Assembly (NCBI RefSeq): GCF_016811915.1
Contig: NZ_CP069127.1
Location: forward strand, 5,404,501 to 5,468,500
Length of the DNA stretch: 64,000 nucleotides
Reading direction: 5' to 3'
Source: Brevibacillus choshinensis
GTDB taxonomy: Bacteria; Bacillota; Bacilli; Brevibacillales; Brevibacillaceae
Shown: positions 50,464 to 59,559 of the stretch, piece after piece
How positions within the stretch are numbered: position 1 is the stretch's first letter
Layout of the letters: the number at the start of each line of letters is the position of its first letter
Notes under the pieces: generated by a model
What the model was told of the DNA's origin: nothing
Seen by the model: only the letters and a program-made list of their open reading frames with translations
Databases searched by the model: none
Program-made: the position numbers and the translations under genes

Positions 50464-51918
50464 TTGAACATTCAACAACTGAAAATGGATTGGTTCTCCA
50501 ATGTACGCGGTGACGTATTGGCTGGAATGACCGTGGCCCTGGCTCTGATTCCCGAAGCGATTGCCTTCTCGATTATTGCCGGTGTGGATCCCATGGTCGG
50601 ACTGTACGCTTCCTTCTGCATTGCTGTGACGATTGCCTTCGCTGGCGGAAGACCCGGAATGATTTCGGCGGCGACGGGTGCCATGGCTTTGCTGATGGTC
50701 AACCTCGTGAAAGAGCACGGCTTGGAGTACCTGCTTGCAGCCACCTTGCTGACGGGGGTCATTCAGTTCTTTCTGGGAGTTTGCAGGATCGGGAGGTTCA
50801 TGACCTTTGTTCCCCATTCCGTCGTGATCGGATTTGTCAATGCATTGGCAATCCTTATCTTCATGGCGCAATTGCCGCATTTTGCTGGAGCATCCTGGGT
50901 GATGTACGCGATGGTGCTAGGAACACTCGCGATCATTTACGTTCTTCCACGCTTTACAAAAGCAGTTCCTCCTGCATTGGTAGCCATTATCGCGATGACA
51001 GCTATCACAATATTTGGCGGTCTGGATTTGCGCACGGTGGGTGACATGGGGCAAATCACGCGCAGCCTGCCGATGTTCCATCTGCCTGTCGTTCCTTTGA
51101 ATTGGGAAACCCTGTTGATTATTTTGCCGTACTCGTTTCCTCTGGCGCTCGTCGGGATTCTCGAATCACTGATGACCGCTTCGATCCTGGATGAAATGAC
51201 CGATACCCGAAGCGATAAAAACCGTGAAGTCAAAGGACAGGGCATCGCCAATCTGATCAACGGCTTCTTTGGAGGCATGGCTGGTTGCGCCATGATCGGC
51301 CAATCCGTCATCAACGTCAAGTCCGGCGGCCGCGGTCGTTTGTCTACCCTCGTCGCTGGCGTCTTCCTGCTGTTTTTGATCATGGTCTTGGGCGATATCG
51401 TGAAGCAGATTCCGATGGCTGCACTCGTCGGCGTCATGGTGATGGTCTCCATCGGCACCTTCGATTGGCAGTCCATCAAAAATTTGCGCAAGGTGCCAGT
51501 GAGCGACTCTCTCGTGATGATCATTACCGTAGCCATCGTCGTCGCTACCCATGACTTGGCGAAAGGTGTCATTGCCGGCGTCATTTTGAGCGCTGTCATC
51601 TTCGGCTGGAAAATGGCTCGTCTCAATTCCACTGAAAGCCTTAATGCCGACGGGACAAAAGAATACGCCATCTCAGGCCAGCTGTTCTTTGGCACGATGA
51701 CCCATTTCGTCGATCAATTCGATTATCTGGCAGATCCCGAACACATCCGGATCGATTTGAGCCGCTCGCACGTCTGGGACCATTCTGCAGTGACGGCGAT
51801 CTCCAAAGTCGTGGTCAAATATCAACAGCTTGGCAAACACGTATCCCTAGTAGGATTGAATGCAGAAAGTCAGAGGTTGGTGGACCGCATTGGCATTTTC
51901 TCTCCATCTGGTCACTGA
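50464..51918 (+). CDS. SulP-family anion transporter
   Basis: 484 residues from TTG 50464, preceded by GTGAGG at 7 bases. Twelve to fourteen hydrophobic segments including NVRGDVLAGMTVALALIPEA and AIAFSIIAGVDPMVGLYASF (SulP signature), GGRPGMISAATGAMALLMVN, and a C-terminal STAS-like domain (residues about 395-484, IRIDLSRSHVWDHSAVTAIS). SulP members carry sulfate, bicarbonate or other anions. It is followed by a strong terminator. Confidence 0.9.
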   Translation: MNIQQLKMDWFSNVRGDVLAGMTVALALIPEAIAFSIIAGVDPMVGLYASFCIAVTIAFAGGRPGMISAATGAMALLMVNLVKEHGLEYLLAATLLTGVIQFFLGVCRIGRFMTFVPHSVVIGFVNALAILIFMAQLPHFAGASWVMYAMVLGTLAIIYVLPRFTKAVPPALVAIIAMTAITIFGGLDLRTVGDMGQITRSLPMFHLPVVPLNWETLLIILPYSFPLALVGILESLMTASILDEMTDTRSDKNREVKGQGIANLINGFFGGMAGCAMIGQSVINVKSGGRGRLSTLVAGVFLLFLIMVLGDIVKQIPMAALVGVMVMVSIGTFDWQSIKNLRKVPVSDSLVMIITVAIVVATHDLAKGVIAGVILSAVIFGWKMARLNSTESLNADGTKEYAISGQLFFGTMTHFVDQFDYLADPEHIRIDLSRSHVWDHSAVTAISKVVVKYQQLGKHVSLVGLNAESQRLVDRIGIFSPSGH

Positions 51919-51940
51919 CCCTTACCCCGATCGCCTAAAG

Positions 51941-51985
51941 AAAAAGGATTCCGCCCGCACATCCATGCGGCTGGAATCCTTTTTT
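51941..51985 (+). terminator. Terminator of the SulP gene
   Basis: A 12-base stem AAAAAGGATTCC/GGAATCCTTTTT (51941-51952, 51973-51984) with T-rich 3' end. Confidence 0.85.
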
Positions 51986-52049
51986 ATGCCCATCTTTTTT
52001 CCCTTCAACACATAAGTAATTTGTTATAATGGGAGAGGGTGATGAAGTC

Positions 52050-52487
52050 ATGAACGAATTGCTTCAGTATGCTTTTCGTATTCGCGCTGCCATGAACAAA
52101 ATGCAACGGGATATTTCCATAGAGATGCAAAAACAGCACGGTGTCGATTTGACTCGGCCCCAGTGTTACTTGCTCTCCCTCATTTCCACGGAAGAGCCGT
52201 GCAAAATAACCAGCCTCGCGAAGAAACTGGGAGTGCGGCCTAGCACCATATCCACGATGATCAATCGACTCGTCGATGACGGCTATGTCTCCCGCGAGTA
52301 CGGCCATAACGATCGGCGCAATGTGCTGGTATCCATCACCGCTCGCGGCAGTGAAGTGCTCAAGAGAGATGTAGAAAATTACGGCAAAGTCCTGCAGCAA
52401 TTTATCGGTGCTTTGGAAGCGGATGAATTGGAAACGTTTACGCGGACATTTGAGAAAATTTCTTCCATTCACGAGTTGAGGTCATAG
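52050..52487 (+). CDS. MarR-family transcriptional regulator
   Basis: 145 residues from ATG 52050 (GAGGGTG about 10 bases upstream). Winged helix with DLTRPQCYLLSLISTEEPCK, ITSLAKKLGVRPSTISTMIN (recognition helix), and REYGHNDRRNVLVSITARGS (wing DRR motif). It may regulate the SulP gene upstream or the convergent dehydrogenase downstream, but no matching palindrome was found. Followed by a terminator. Confidence 0.87.
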   Translation: MNELLQYAFRIRAAMNKMQRDISIEMQKQHGVDLTRPQCYLLSLISTEEPCKITSLAKKLGVRPSTISTMINRLVDDGYVSREYGHNDRRNVLVSITARGSEVLKRDVENYGKVLQQFIGALEADELETFTRTFEKISSIHELRS

Positions 52488-52547
52488 CTTGGTGGGCTAC
52501 TGCTGCAAGGGATTCAAGCTTATGGAAAACAGCTTTCGGTAGCATCA

Positions 52548-52577
52548 GGTCACGCGAATGTTCACGTGACCCATTTT
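52548..52577 (+). terminator. Terminator of the MarR gene
   Basis: Stem GGTCACG/CGTGACC (52548-52554, 52565-52571) followed by CATTTTT. Confidence 0.7.
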
Positions 52578-52586
52578 TGCTGGCAA

Positions 52587-53747
52587 TCAAGCGCCGTACG
52601 CTTCCTCCAGAATGGCGAGGTAGTCCTCTGCCGTAACCGTACGGACATTGCTAGGCGTGGATCCGTTTTTCATGGACAGCTCCACGATCCGCGGGAAATC
52701 CTCTACCTTGATCCCGGGCAGATCCCTGAGCTTGGGAATGTTCAGGCTCTCAGTCAAAGCCGCAATTCCCCCAATCAGTTTGTCGATGGCCTGATCGTCT
52801 GAATCTGCATCGACGGCAAACCCCATAAACCTTGCAAGCCTCGCGTGCATCGGCTTGTTTTCTGCCGCGTTGAATTTGAGTACATAGGGCAGAAATACCG
52901 AGTTGGCAATGCCATGCGGGGTATCGTACAAGCCTCCCAGCGCTTCCGCCAGACAATGAACAGCCGCTACGTCCGCCGATCCAAAGCACAGTCCTGCCAT
53001 CAGGCTGCCCTCCAGCATCGCATGCCGGGCTTCCTCATCCTGTCCATTTGCATACGCCGCAGGAAGTGCCCGCACAATCGTCTCCATCGCCCTTGCACCG
53101 AGCGCTTGCGAGATCGGATTGGTCACTTTGCACGTGTACCCTTCAATTGCGTGCACCAAAGCATCGACCCCCGTAGCCGCCGTAACCGCCTGCGGCACGC
53201 TGTACGTCAAAACGGGGTCGAGCACAGCCAGCGTTGGACGCAAATTCGCATGCTTCAATGTCATTTTCCGATGGGTAGTCGATTCTGTAATGACCGCTGA
53301 ACGTGTCACCTCGGAGCCCGTACCCGCTGTAGTCGGTACGCAGATGATCGGCGCAATATTCGTATAAGAGAGGCGGCCGTCCGCGTAATCGGCAGGCGTC
53401 CCGCCATTTGGTCCGCACAGCGCGATGGTTTTCCCCGTATCCATGGCGCTTCCTCCACCGATAGCGACCACGGCATCGGCGGCAGCATCGCGAAACGCAG
53501 CGGCGCCTGCCAGACATTCCGTATCGCGAGGGTTCTGACTGAGTCCATCAAACAGCGTCACGCGAAAGCCCGCTTCCTGCAGCGCAGATTGAATGGGGGC
53601 CACCAGTCCGGCACGGATCACGCCAGGATCGCTGACCAACAGAACCGAGGACCCGATCTCCATCGCTTTCAACAGGGACGGCAGCTCTTTCGCTTTCCCC
53701 TTCCCCATTTCGATGCGTGTCGAGCAAAAATAGCTGTATGCTTTCAT
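52587..53747 (-). CDS. Iron-containing alcohol dehydrogenase
   Basis: 386 residues, the typical length of group III alcohol dehydrogenases. Cofactor motif GGGSAMDTGKTIAL (about residue 96), PTTAGTGSEVT, and metal ligands in GVDALVHAIEGY, AVHCLAEALGGLYDTPHG and HAR. It oxidises an alcohol with NAD(P); the substrate, for example a butanol or 1,3-propanediol type alcohol, cannot be specified. Convergent with the marR gene. Confidence 0.9.
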   Translation of the reverse strand: MKAYSYFCSTRIEMGKGKAKELPSLLKAMEIGSSVLLVSDPGVIRAGLVAPIQSALQEAGFRVTLFDGLSQNPRDTECLAGAAAFRDAAADAVVAIGGGSAMDTGKTIALCGPNGGTPADYADGRLSYTNIAPIICVPTTAGTGSEVTRSAVITESTTHRKMTLKHANLRPTLAVLDPVLTYSVPQAVTAATGVDALVHAIEGYTCKVTNPISQALGARAMETIVRALPAAYANGQDEEARHAMLEGSLMAGLCFGSADVAAVHCLAEALGGLYDTPHGIANSVFLPYVLKFNAAENKPMHARLARFMGFAVDADSDDQAIDKLIGGIAALTESLNIPKLRDLPGIKVEDFPRIVELSMKNGSTPSNVRTVTAEDYLAILEEAYGA

Positions 53748-53895
53748 TGAATCTCCTCCCCATTACTTTTCTTCCATCATACAAGTGATGGACGAGCCTT
53801 GCCAGACCTCAGTCAAAATAGTTTAAATTTTCGACCATCGAACTGTAACATTCCTTTTTTTTCCACGTCCGATAGGCAAAGGGGGTTATAGAGAG

Positions 53896-55458
53896 ATGAG
53901 AAACATCGTAAAAGCCAGTACAATCACGTTTTTGGTCGCATCCTTGGTCGGTTGCAGCGCAAGCGAGCAGAGCTCACAGCAGCCTGCCTCGACGGCACAA
54001 TCAGGAGGAGCGCAAAATCAGCTGGCAGCTCGGCCAGAAAGCGCAGCAAGCAAGGCAGCTCCTCGTAACAGCATGGCAGATACGGCATTCATGAAAAGGC
54101 AAGGCATGACGCGGCCATCCGGCGCAGACGACATGTACTTCCAGCATTACGGCACGAACCCATTCATCTCCACCGACGACGACAATCTTTCCACGTTTGC
54201 CGCCGATGTCGACACCGGCTCCTACACCCTTACCCGCAGCTACATCCAGGAAGGCTCACTCCCACCGCCCGATGCCGTGCGCGTAGAAGAGTTCATCAAC
54301 TACTTCCCTGTGAGCTACCCAGCTCCCCAGCAGCAAACGTTTGGCATCCAGGTAGATGGCGGCCCTTCGCCCTTTGGATCGGGCTATCAATTAGTGCGCA
54401 TCGGCATCAAAGGAAAAGAAATTTCACCTGAAAACAGAAAACCAGCACACCTCGTCTTTGTCATCGACGTCTCCGGCTCCATGAATCGGGAAGACCGACT
54501 GGAGCTCGTCAAAAAGAGCCTTCGTGTCCTGGTCGACCAGCTCCAACCGGCCGATACAGTGGGCATCGTCGTCTACGGAACCCAAGGGCGAGTCATCCTC
54601 GATCCCACCTCCGCAAAAAACCGTCGGACGATCCTTTCCGCTATCGACGAGCTTTCACCCGAAGGCTCCACCAATGCCGAAGAAGGTTTGCAGCTCGGTT
54701 ATGAAATGGCGGATCGATCCTTTGAGAGAGGCGCCATCAATCGCGTCATCCTATGCTCGGATGGAGTGGCCAACGTCGGGGAAACGGAAGCAAGCGGAAT
54801 TTTGCGAGCCATCGAAGACTACGCACGCAAGGAGATTCACCTCAGCACATTCGGCTTCGGCATGGGCAACTACAACGACGTGCTGATGGAACAGCTGGCA
54901 GACAAAGGCGAAGGACAGTATGCGTACATCGACTCATTCTCCGAGGCTCGGCGCGTCTTCACCGAGGCCTTGACCGGGACCCTGCAAACCATTGCCCGTG
55001 ATGTGAAGATTCAGGTGGAGTTTGACCCGAAAGCAGTAGCTCACTATCGCCTGATCGGCTATGAAAATCGGGATGTGCGAGACGAGGACTTCCGCAATGA
55101 CCGAACCGATGCAGGAGAGATCGGCTCCGGGCACAACGTGACAGCCCTCTACGAAGTGAAGGTTCGGGAGGAATCCGCCGACAAGCTGGGAGACGTCCGC
55201 ATCCGCTACCATAACGTCTCGACAAAAAAAGTCGAGGAAGTGAGCCGTCCCCTGCAAATTCAATCCAAGCTCTCCTCCGAGCTGCAATTTCTCGCCGCCG
55301 TGGCTGAATTTGCCGAGATCTTGCGTCAGAGCGCTTGGGCAAGTGAGGGCACAACCCTGCGCGAGGTGCTAAAGCTGGCTGAAGCATCGGCGACAGGCGA
55401 GCAACAGCTGGAATTTGTCCGACTGGTCAAGGATAGTCTCGCCATTCGCGGTAACTGA
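53896..55458 (+). CDS. VWA-domain lipoprotein (YfbK-like)
   Basis: 520 residues. Signal peptide with lipobox ASLVGCSASE, a low-complexity linker, a YfbK-type N-terminal domain with DDDNLSTFAADVDTGSYTLT and VRVEEFINYFPVSYP, a VWA domain with MIDAS VIDVSGSMNREDR (about residue 190), and a C-terminal DUF3520 domain. Likely extracellular and membrane-tethered. The gene is followed by a terminator stem that is split by the IS3 element. Confidence 0.9.
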   Translation: MRNIVKASTITFLVASLVGCSASEQSSQQPASTAQSGGAQNQLAARPESAASKAAPRNSMADTAFMKRQGMTRPSGADDMYFQHYGTNPFISTDDDNLSTFAADVDTGSYTLTRSYIQEGSLPPPDAVRVEEFINYFPVSYPAPQQQTFGIQVDGGPSPFGSGYQLVRIGIKGKEISPENRKPAHLVFVIDVSGSMNREDRLELVKKSLRVLVDQLQPADTVGIVVYGTQGRVILDPTSAKNRRTILSAIDELSPEGSTNAEEGLQLGYEMADRSFERGAINRVILCSDGVANVGETEASGILRAIEDYARKEIHLSTFGFGMGNYNDVLMEQLADKGEGQYAYIDSFSEARRVFTEALTGTLQTIARDVKIQVEFDPKAVAHYRLIGYENRDVRDEDFRNDRTDAGEIGSGHNVTALYEVKVREESADKLGDVRIRYHNVSTKKVEEVSRPLQIQSKLSSELQFLAAVAEFAEILRQSAWASEGTTLREVLKLAEASATGEQQLEFVRLVKDSLAIRGN

Positions 55459-55469
55459 GCCGTAAAACC

Positions 55470-55480
55470 AAGAACCTCCC
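55470..55480 (+). terminator. Left half of an interrupted terminator
   Basis: AAGAACCTCCC at 55470-55480 pairs perfectly with GGGAGGTTCTT at 56783-56792, which is followed by TTTT. Removing the IS (55490-56776) and one ATC copy brings the arms within a 12-base loop, recreating a normal terminator for the upstream VWA gene. Confidence 0.8.
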
Positions 55481-55584
55481 GACACGATCGGGACTGACCC
55501 CGTAATGTGAGACAAATCAAAACACCTTCAAGAGAAAACAACTATGTCGTAAGATATGGGGACAACCTTGGAGGTGTTTTTGCG

Positions 55585-55902
55585 TTGGCAACAAGAGTTA
55601 GTTATCCCGTAGAAATTAAAATGAAAGCAATTGAAATGCGTCTTGCAGGCGTCACCAAAAAGCAGATCATGCAAGAACTAAATATAAAAAATAAGACCCA
55701 AATTCAACAGTGGATGCGCTGGTATCGTAGTGGAGACGTTCATCGTCTTCAGCAACCTGTAGGAAAGCAATACAGTTTTGGAAGAGGGCCGATGTACGAT
55801 TCTGAACTGGAACAGGTCAAAGCAGAGAATCGTTTTCTAAAACAACAACTGGACGTTCTAAAAAAGTTAGAGGAGTGGGAAAGGAGGTGTCACCAGAAGT
55901 AA
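55585..55902 (+). CDS. IS3-family transposase OrfA (HTH)
   Basis: 105 residues from TTG 55585 behind GGAGGTG. Helix-turn-helix with EMRLAGVTKKQIMQELNIKN, QIQQWMRWYRSGDVHRL, then a leucine zipper (SELEQVKAENRFLKQQLDVL). A translation-slippery A-AAA-AAG is at 55860-55866. It overlaps orfB, and a -1 shift would give the OrfAB transposase. Confidence 0.88.
   Translation: MATRVSYPVEIKMKAIEMRLAGVTKKQIMQELNIKNKTQIQQWMRWYRSGDVHRLQQPVGKQYSFGRGPMYDSELEQVKAENRFLKQQLDVLKKLEEWERRCHQK
55860..55866 (+). other. Programmed -1 ribosomal frameshift site
   Basis: AAAAAAG, in the zero frame A-AAA-AAG as in classic IS3 elements. In the -1 frame the reading continues without stop (KKVRGVGKEVSPEV) into orfB. Confidence 0.75.
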
Positions 55903-56729
55903 TCGTTCCTTGGATGGAGTCCATTCGTGGGCAAGTAAGTGTGAGCCAAGCTTGCGCGTGGCTTGGTATCCCTCGTTCTACCTACTACCGTTGGAAAGCT
56001 GCATACGGGAAAAGAAACGAGGATCTCGTTGTGGGAAAGATTCGGCAATTATGTATTCAACATAAGTTCCGTTATGGGTATAGAAAGATTACAGCTCTGA
56101 TGCGAGCTGAGATGTCTATTAATCATAAACGAGTACAACGTATCATGCAGCGTGAACAACTACAATGCCGAGTGAAGGTGAAGAAACGCAAGACAACAGG
56201 TCAACCTTCTTATGTAGCAGATCATCTCCTGCTGCGACAATTTCAAGCAAGTGCCCCAATGCAGAAATTAGTGACCGACATTACTTATTTACCTTACGGA
56301 AGTAAACTTTTATATTTATCGAGCATCATGGACTTGTACAACGGTGAGATTGTGGCATACAGTATTTCTGACAAGCAAGACACATCGTTAGTCCTCGATA
56401 CGCTATATCAACTGCCAGACCAACCTGGAATGATGCTTCATAGCGATCAGGGCAGCGTGTATACGTCTCAGGCGTATCAAGCAGCAGTAAAGGGAAAAGG
56501 CATTACCATGAGCATGTCCCGTAAGGGTACGCCCGCTGATAATGCCCCCATCGAGTCGTTTCATTCCACACTAAAGTCTGAAACGTTCTATCTCGATAAT
56601 TTTATCTGTACGACGACGGCCATCGTTGTACAGATTGTCCAAAACTACATTCATTACTATAACTCAATTCGCATTCAAACGAAACTAAACAACCAGTCAC
56701 CGATTCAATTTCGGCAACTGGCTGCTTAA
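55875..56729 (+). CDS. IS3-family transposase OrfB (DDE catalytic)
   Basis: 284 residues, in the -1 frame relative to OrfA. HTH-like SVSQACAWLGIPRSTYYRWK and the rve DDE domain: Asp in VTDITYLPYG (about residue 136), Asp in MLHSDQGSVYTS and Glu in ADNAPIESFHSTLKSE. IS150-like group. Usually expressed as the OrfAB fusion through the frameshift at 55860-55866; a GTG start is also possible for separate OrfB. Confidence 0.9.
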   Translation: MGKEVSPEVIVPWMESIRGQVSVSQACAWLGIPRSTYYRWKAAYGKRNEDLVVGKIRQLCIQHKFRYGYRKITALMRAEMSINHKRVQRIMQREQLQCRVKVKKRKTTGQPSYVADHLLLRQFQASAPMQKLVTDITYLPYGSKLLYLSSIMDLYNGEIVAYSISDKQDTSLVLDTLYQLPDQPGMMLHSDQGSVYTSQAYQAAVKGKGITMSMSRKGTPADNAPIESFHSTLKSETFYLDNFICTTTAIVVQIVQNYIHYYNSIRIQTKLNNQSPIQFRQLAA

Positions 56730-56782
56730 ATGGCTAAGGTGTTTTGATCCCTGTCCTACGGACGGGGGTCAGTCCCATCGCA

Positions 56783-56796
56783 GGGAGGTTCTTTTT
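56783..56796 (+). terminator. Right half of the interrupted terminator
   Basis: GGGAGGTTCTT (56783-56792) then TTTT; it pairs with 55470-55480 across the IS. It is also 22 bases beyond the stop of the convergent adaptor gene, so the intact terminator probably served both directions. Confidence 0.75.
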
Positions 56797-56817
56797 TACT
56801 CCGGGACATTCGTCGAC

Positions 56818-57960
56818 TCACAGGCTGACGATCCCCGTCATTCCGGAGCGAAGAGCTCCCTCTTTGTTTTCGATGACGACTTTGACAGTAAACGTGTCCG
56901 TGCCCGCATCCGCTTTGGGACTGATTCTCTCCACCTTGCCGCGGACCGTCTTGTGCAGCGCGTCCACGGCCACATCGACTTCTTTTCCAATATAAAAGCG
57001 CTCCAGATCTTTCTGTGCTGCACCAATCACCACGTAGACCTTTTCCGTATTGACCACGGTCATCGCAGCGGCATTCGGGCTGATCATCTCGCCTGCATGA
57101 ATGATTTTGGCGCTCACGTATCCTTTGATCGGGCTTTTGACTGCCGCATTTTTCAGCTGGTATTCCGCATTGTCTACCACCGCTTGCGCCCGCTCCACTC
57201 CAGCGGAGTACTGGGCGATCTGCTCCGGCGTCGCACCGTTTTTGGCCTTGTCAGCCATCGCCTTCATCTGCTCCACGTTGGCTTGCAGCGCTTGCAAGGT
57301 CGCCTGTGTCGCCCCTTGCTTTGCAAGGGCCAAATCCTCTTCGCTCCGCCGGAATTGTGCCTCCGCCTGGGAGCAGGCGGACTGGGCATCCTCCAAAGCC
57401 TGCTTGGATACGGCTCCCTGAACATAAAGCGCTTGTATCCGATCACGTTTGGCAGCATTCAGATCCCGAACCGCTTTCGCCGATTGATAGGCTGCTTCGA
57501 GCTGTGCCATTTCTTCCGGACGTTTGCCGTTTTTCACGTCCAGGTATTTCTGATTGGCCTGCTGCCATCCAGCCTCAGCATATTGCACTTCCTCGGTGCG
57601 CGTCCCCTTTTTCGCTTCCTCCCATTTCGCCTTCGCCAGCGCCAAATCCGCTTTGGCGATCCGCAGACTCGCAGCCAGCTCTTCCTGTTCCAGGGCAAAC
57701 AACGGAGCCCCAGCGTCAATTTCATCTCCGGTGTCCTTGAGAACGGCTGCGACTCTTCCCGGGGACTTGGCGAAAATCGCCACTTCCTCGATTCCCTCCA
57801 CCACTCCGGCAAATGAGCGGGTCTGATCTGCCGCTCGTGCAGTCGACTGGCCCGGATTCACAGCCCCGCTCAATGCGACAGGCTGCACCGTGCCGCAACC
57901 GGAAAGCACTGTCATCAGAGCCGCTCCCACCCATACATAACTCCATTTATGCATCCTCAT
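56818..57960 (-). CDS. HlyD/RND-type adaptor lipoprotein, third gene of exporter operon
   Basis: 380 residues from ATG 57960 (GGTGGAGGT upstream). Signal peptide with lipobox VLSGCGTV. Membrane-fusion layout: a split biotinyl-lipoyl domain (FAKSPGRVAAVLKDTGDEID and VKSPIKGYVSAKIIHAGEMI), a long helical hairpin rich in Ala, Lys, Glu and Gln (about 95-260) and a beta-barrel domain (VYVVIGAAQKDLERFYIGKE). It lies 24 bases downstream of the emrB-like gene. A second adaptor in the same operon is unusual. Confidence 0.87.
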   Translation of the reverse strand: MRMHKWSYVWVGAALMTVLSGCGTVQPVALSGAVNPGQSTARAADQTRSFAGVVEGIEEVAIFAKSPGRVAAVLKDTGDEIDAGAPLFALEQEELAASLRIAKADLALAKAKWEEAKKGTRTEEVQYAEAGWQQANQKYLDVKNGKRPEEMAQLEAAYQSAKAVRDLNAAKRDRIQALYVQGAVSKQALEDAQSACSQAEAQFRRSEEDLALAKQGATQATLQALQANVEQMKAMADKAKNGATPEQIAQYSAGVERAQAVVDNAEYQLKNAAVKSPIKGYVSAKIIHAGEMISPNAAAMTVVNTEKVYVVIGAAQKDLERFYIGKEVDVAVDALHKTVRGKVERISPKADAGTDTFTVKVVIENKEGALRSGMTGIVSL

Positions 57961-57984
57961 TGTTACCTCCACCTCTTCGATCGA

Positions 57985-59547
57985 TTACTCCAGCATGGCA
58001 GGCTGGGATTTTGATTCTGGTGATGCTTGCAGCGCGTCTTTGTTTTCTTTCACGATCAGCATGAGAAGCAGCGCGGCGACCATGATCAGCGCCGCGACGA
58101 GCAAGCTGTCCTGCAGTGCCGCAATTCCAGCGTATTTTTTGACGAGCTGGCCCATGAGCTGCAAGGCGGATGCAGCTGCTTCCTGTACGGACAATCCTTT
58201 TGCCGCGTACATTTGCTGCCACTGCTCCAAGGTCGACTGCACGACAGGCTGCGTCGCCGTCACCTGTTCGCTGGCATGGACCGCATGCTCTGCGCTGCGC
58301 CTCGAAAACAGACTGATCAATCCGGCGATCCCCATAGAGGTAGCGACTTGCCGCGAAACGTTGGTAATGACGGAGGCAGCCGGGACCCTGGCGGGATCGC
58401 CGACGGAGAGCAGCGGTATTTGCATCGAGGTCATCAAGCACATGCCGAGTCCAATGCCGCGAATGGCCAAAAGCCAATGAAGCGTAGAGACATCCGTATT
58501 CAAATCCACGTGGGAGATCAAAAATCCAGGGACGAGGCAAAAGGTCAACCCCACCACGATCATCGGCTTCAGACCGACTCTCGCTGCCAGCATACCGCTG
58601 ATCGGAGTGACGATCCCTGATGCGATCGCCTGCGGCAGCATCAGCATGCCTGTATCCATGGCTGTTTTGCCAAGCATGTTCTCGGAGTAAATCGGCAGCA
58701 AATAGATGACGCCAAAATTCCCCACCATGATCATGCTGTTCACGAGCAGCCCCAGCGTAAAGTCTCGCTTGGCGAACAGTCGGATATCGACCAGTGGATA
58801 TCTTGTCGTAAGCTCTCGGGCTACAAACATGGCGCCGCTGATCAGCGCCGTGAGAAACAGCGAGACGATAAAGAAGGAATCCCAGCCCTTTTCCTCTCCT
58901 TTGGTGACAGCCAGGAGCAGACTGACCAGAGCCGCAGCCGACCAGAGGAAGCCAGCAGCGTCGAAGGGATGATCCTTTTTCACTTCGCCCTCCCGCAAAA
59001 ACCGCCAAACCAGCAGCATAGCCAAAATCCCGAATGGAAGATTGACTGTAAAGATCAACCTCCAATCCATATGCTGAACGAAATAACCGCTCAGCGTCGG
59101 CCCTACCGCCGGAGCGACAAACACAGATATTCCGAATATGCCCATGGCCGGCCCCATCTTTTCCCGAGGCACCACCAGTTGGATCATCGACTGGCCGATC
59201 GTCATCATCAGCCCGCCGCCTGCCGCCTGAATCACACGCGCGGCGATCATGCTTCCGTTGCTCCATGCCAGGCCGCACAGGAGCGAGCCGAGCGTAAAAA
59301 GAAACAGGCTGGCCAGATAGCTTTTCTTGCTTCCAAATCGTACTCCGACGTAGCCCGCGAGCGGTATGACGGCGGCCATCGTCAGCGTGTAGATGGTGAT
59401 GACCCACTGAATCTCCTCCGTAGATGCACCAAACACGTGCATCATTTCGGGGATGGCGACATTGACGATGCTCGTATCCAGCACGGCCATGAATGTCCCC
59501 AGCACGATGGCAAACACTCCGGGCCAAAAGCTTTCCTGCGGATTCAT
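57985..59547 (-). CDS. EmrB/QacA-type MFS drug exporter (14 helices)
   Basis: 520 residues. DHA2 family: motif C-like MAVLDTSIVNVAIPEM in helix 1 (Asp in LDTSIVNVA), AGYVGVRFGSKKSYL motif A, IGQSMIQLVVPREKMGPAMG, and WRLIFTVNLPFG. Fourteen hydrophobic segments. Exports lipophilic compounds using the proton gradient with the adjacent EmrA-like adaptor. ATG 59547 lies 12 bases after the adaptor stop. Confidence 0.92.
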   Translation of the reverse strand: MNPQESFWPGVFAIVLGTFMAVLDTSIVNVAIPEMMHVFGASTEEIQWVITIYTLTMAAVIPLAGYVGVRFGSKKSYLASLFLFTLGSLLCGLAWSNGSMIAARVIQAAGGGLMMTIGQSMIQLVVPREKMGPAMGIFGISVFVAPAVGPTLSGYFVQHMDWRLIFTVNLPFGILAMLLVWRFLREGEVKKDHPFDAAGFLWSAAALVSLLLAVTKGEEKGWDSFFIVSLFLTALISGAMFVARELTTRYPLVDIRLFAKRDFTLGLLVNSMIMVGNFGVIYLLPIYSENMLGKTAMDTGMLMLPQAIASGIVTPISGMLAARVGLKPMIVVGLTFCLVPGFLISHVDLNTDVSTLHWLLAIRGIGLGMCLMTSMQIPLLSVGDPARVPAASVITNVSRQVATSMGIAGLISLFSRRSAEHAVHASEQVTATQPVVQSTLEQWQQMYAAKGLSVQEAAASALQLMGQLVKKYAGIAALQDSLLVAALIMVAALLLMLIVKENKDALQASPESKSQPAMLE

Positions 59548-59559
59548 TCCCCCACATCC

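Larger units (their letters stand above)
55490..56776 (+). mobile_element. Complete IS3-family insertion sequence
   Basis: 1287 bases bounded by inverted ends beginning GGGACTGACCCC (55490-55501) and ending with the complement GGGGTCAGTCCC (56765-56776); the left and right ends match further at ATCAAAACACCTT. Flanked by direct repeats ATC at 55487-55489 and 56777-56779, consistent with a 3-base target duplication. It carries overlapping orfA and orfB with a -1 slippery run. Lower GC than the surrounding genes. Open frames and DDE residues are intact, so it may be active. Confidence 0.9.

Noticed and set aside
57947..59557. Minus-strand open frame of 536 codons overlapping the emrB-like gene
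   Set aside because: It shares the strand with the emrB-like gene in another frame; composition is arginine/alanine rich with no membrane helices, while the other frame is a clear MFS protein.
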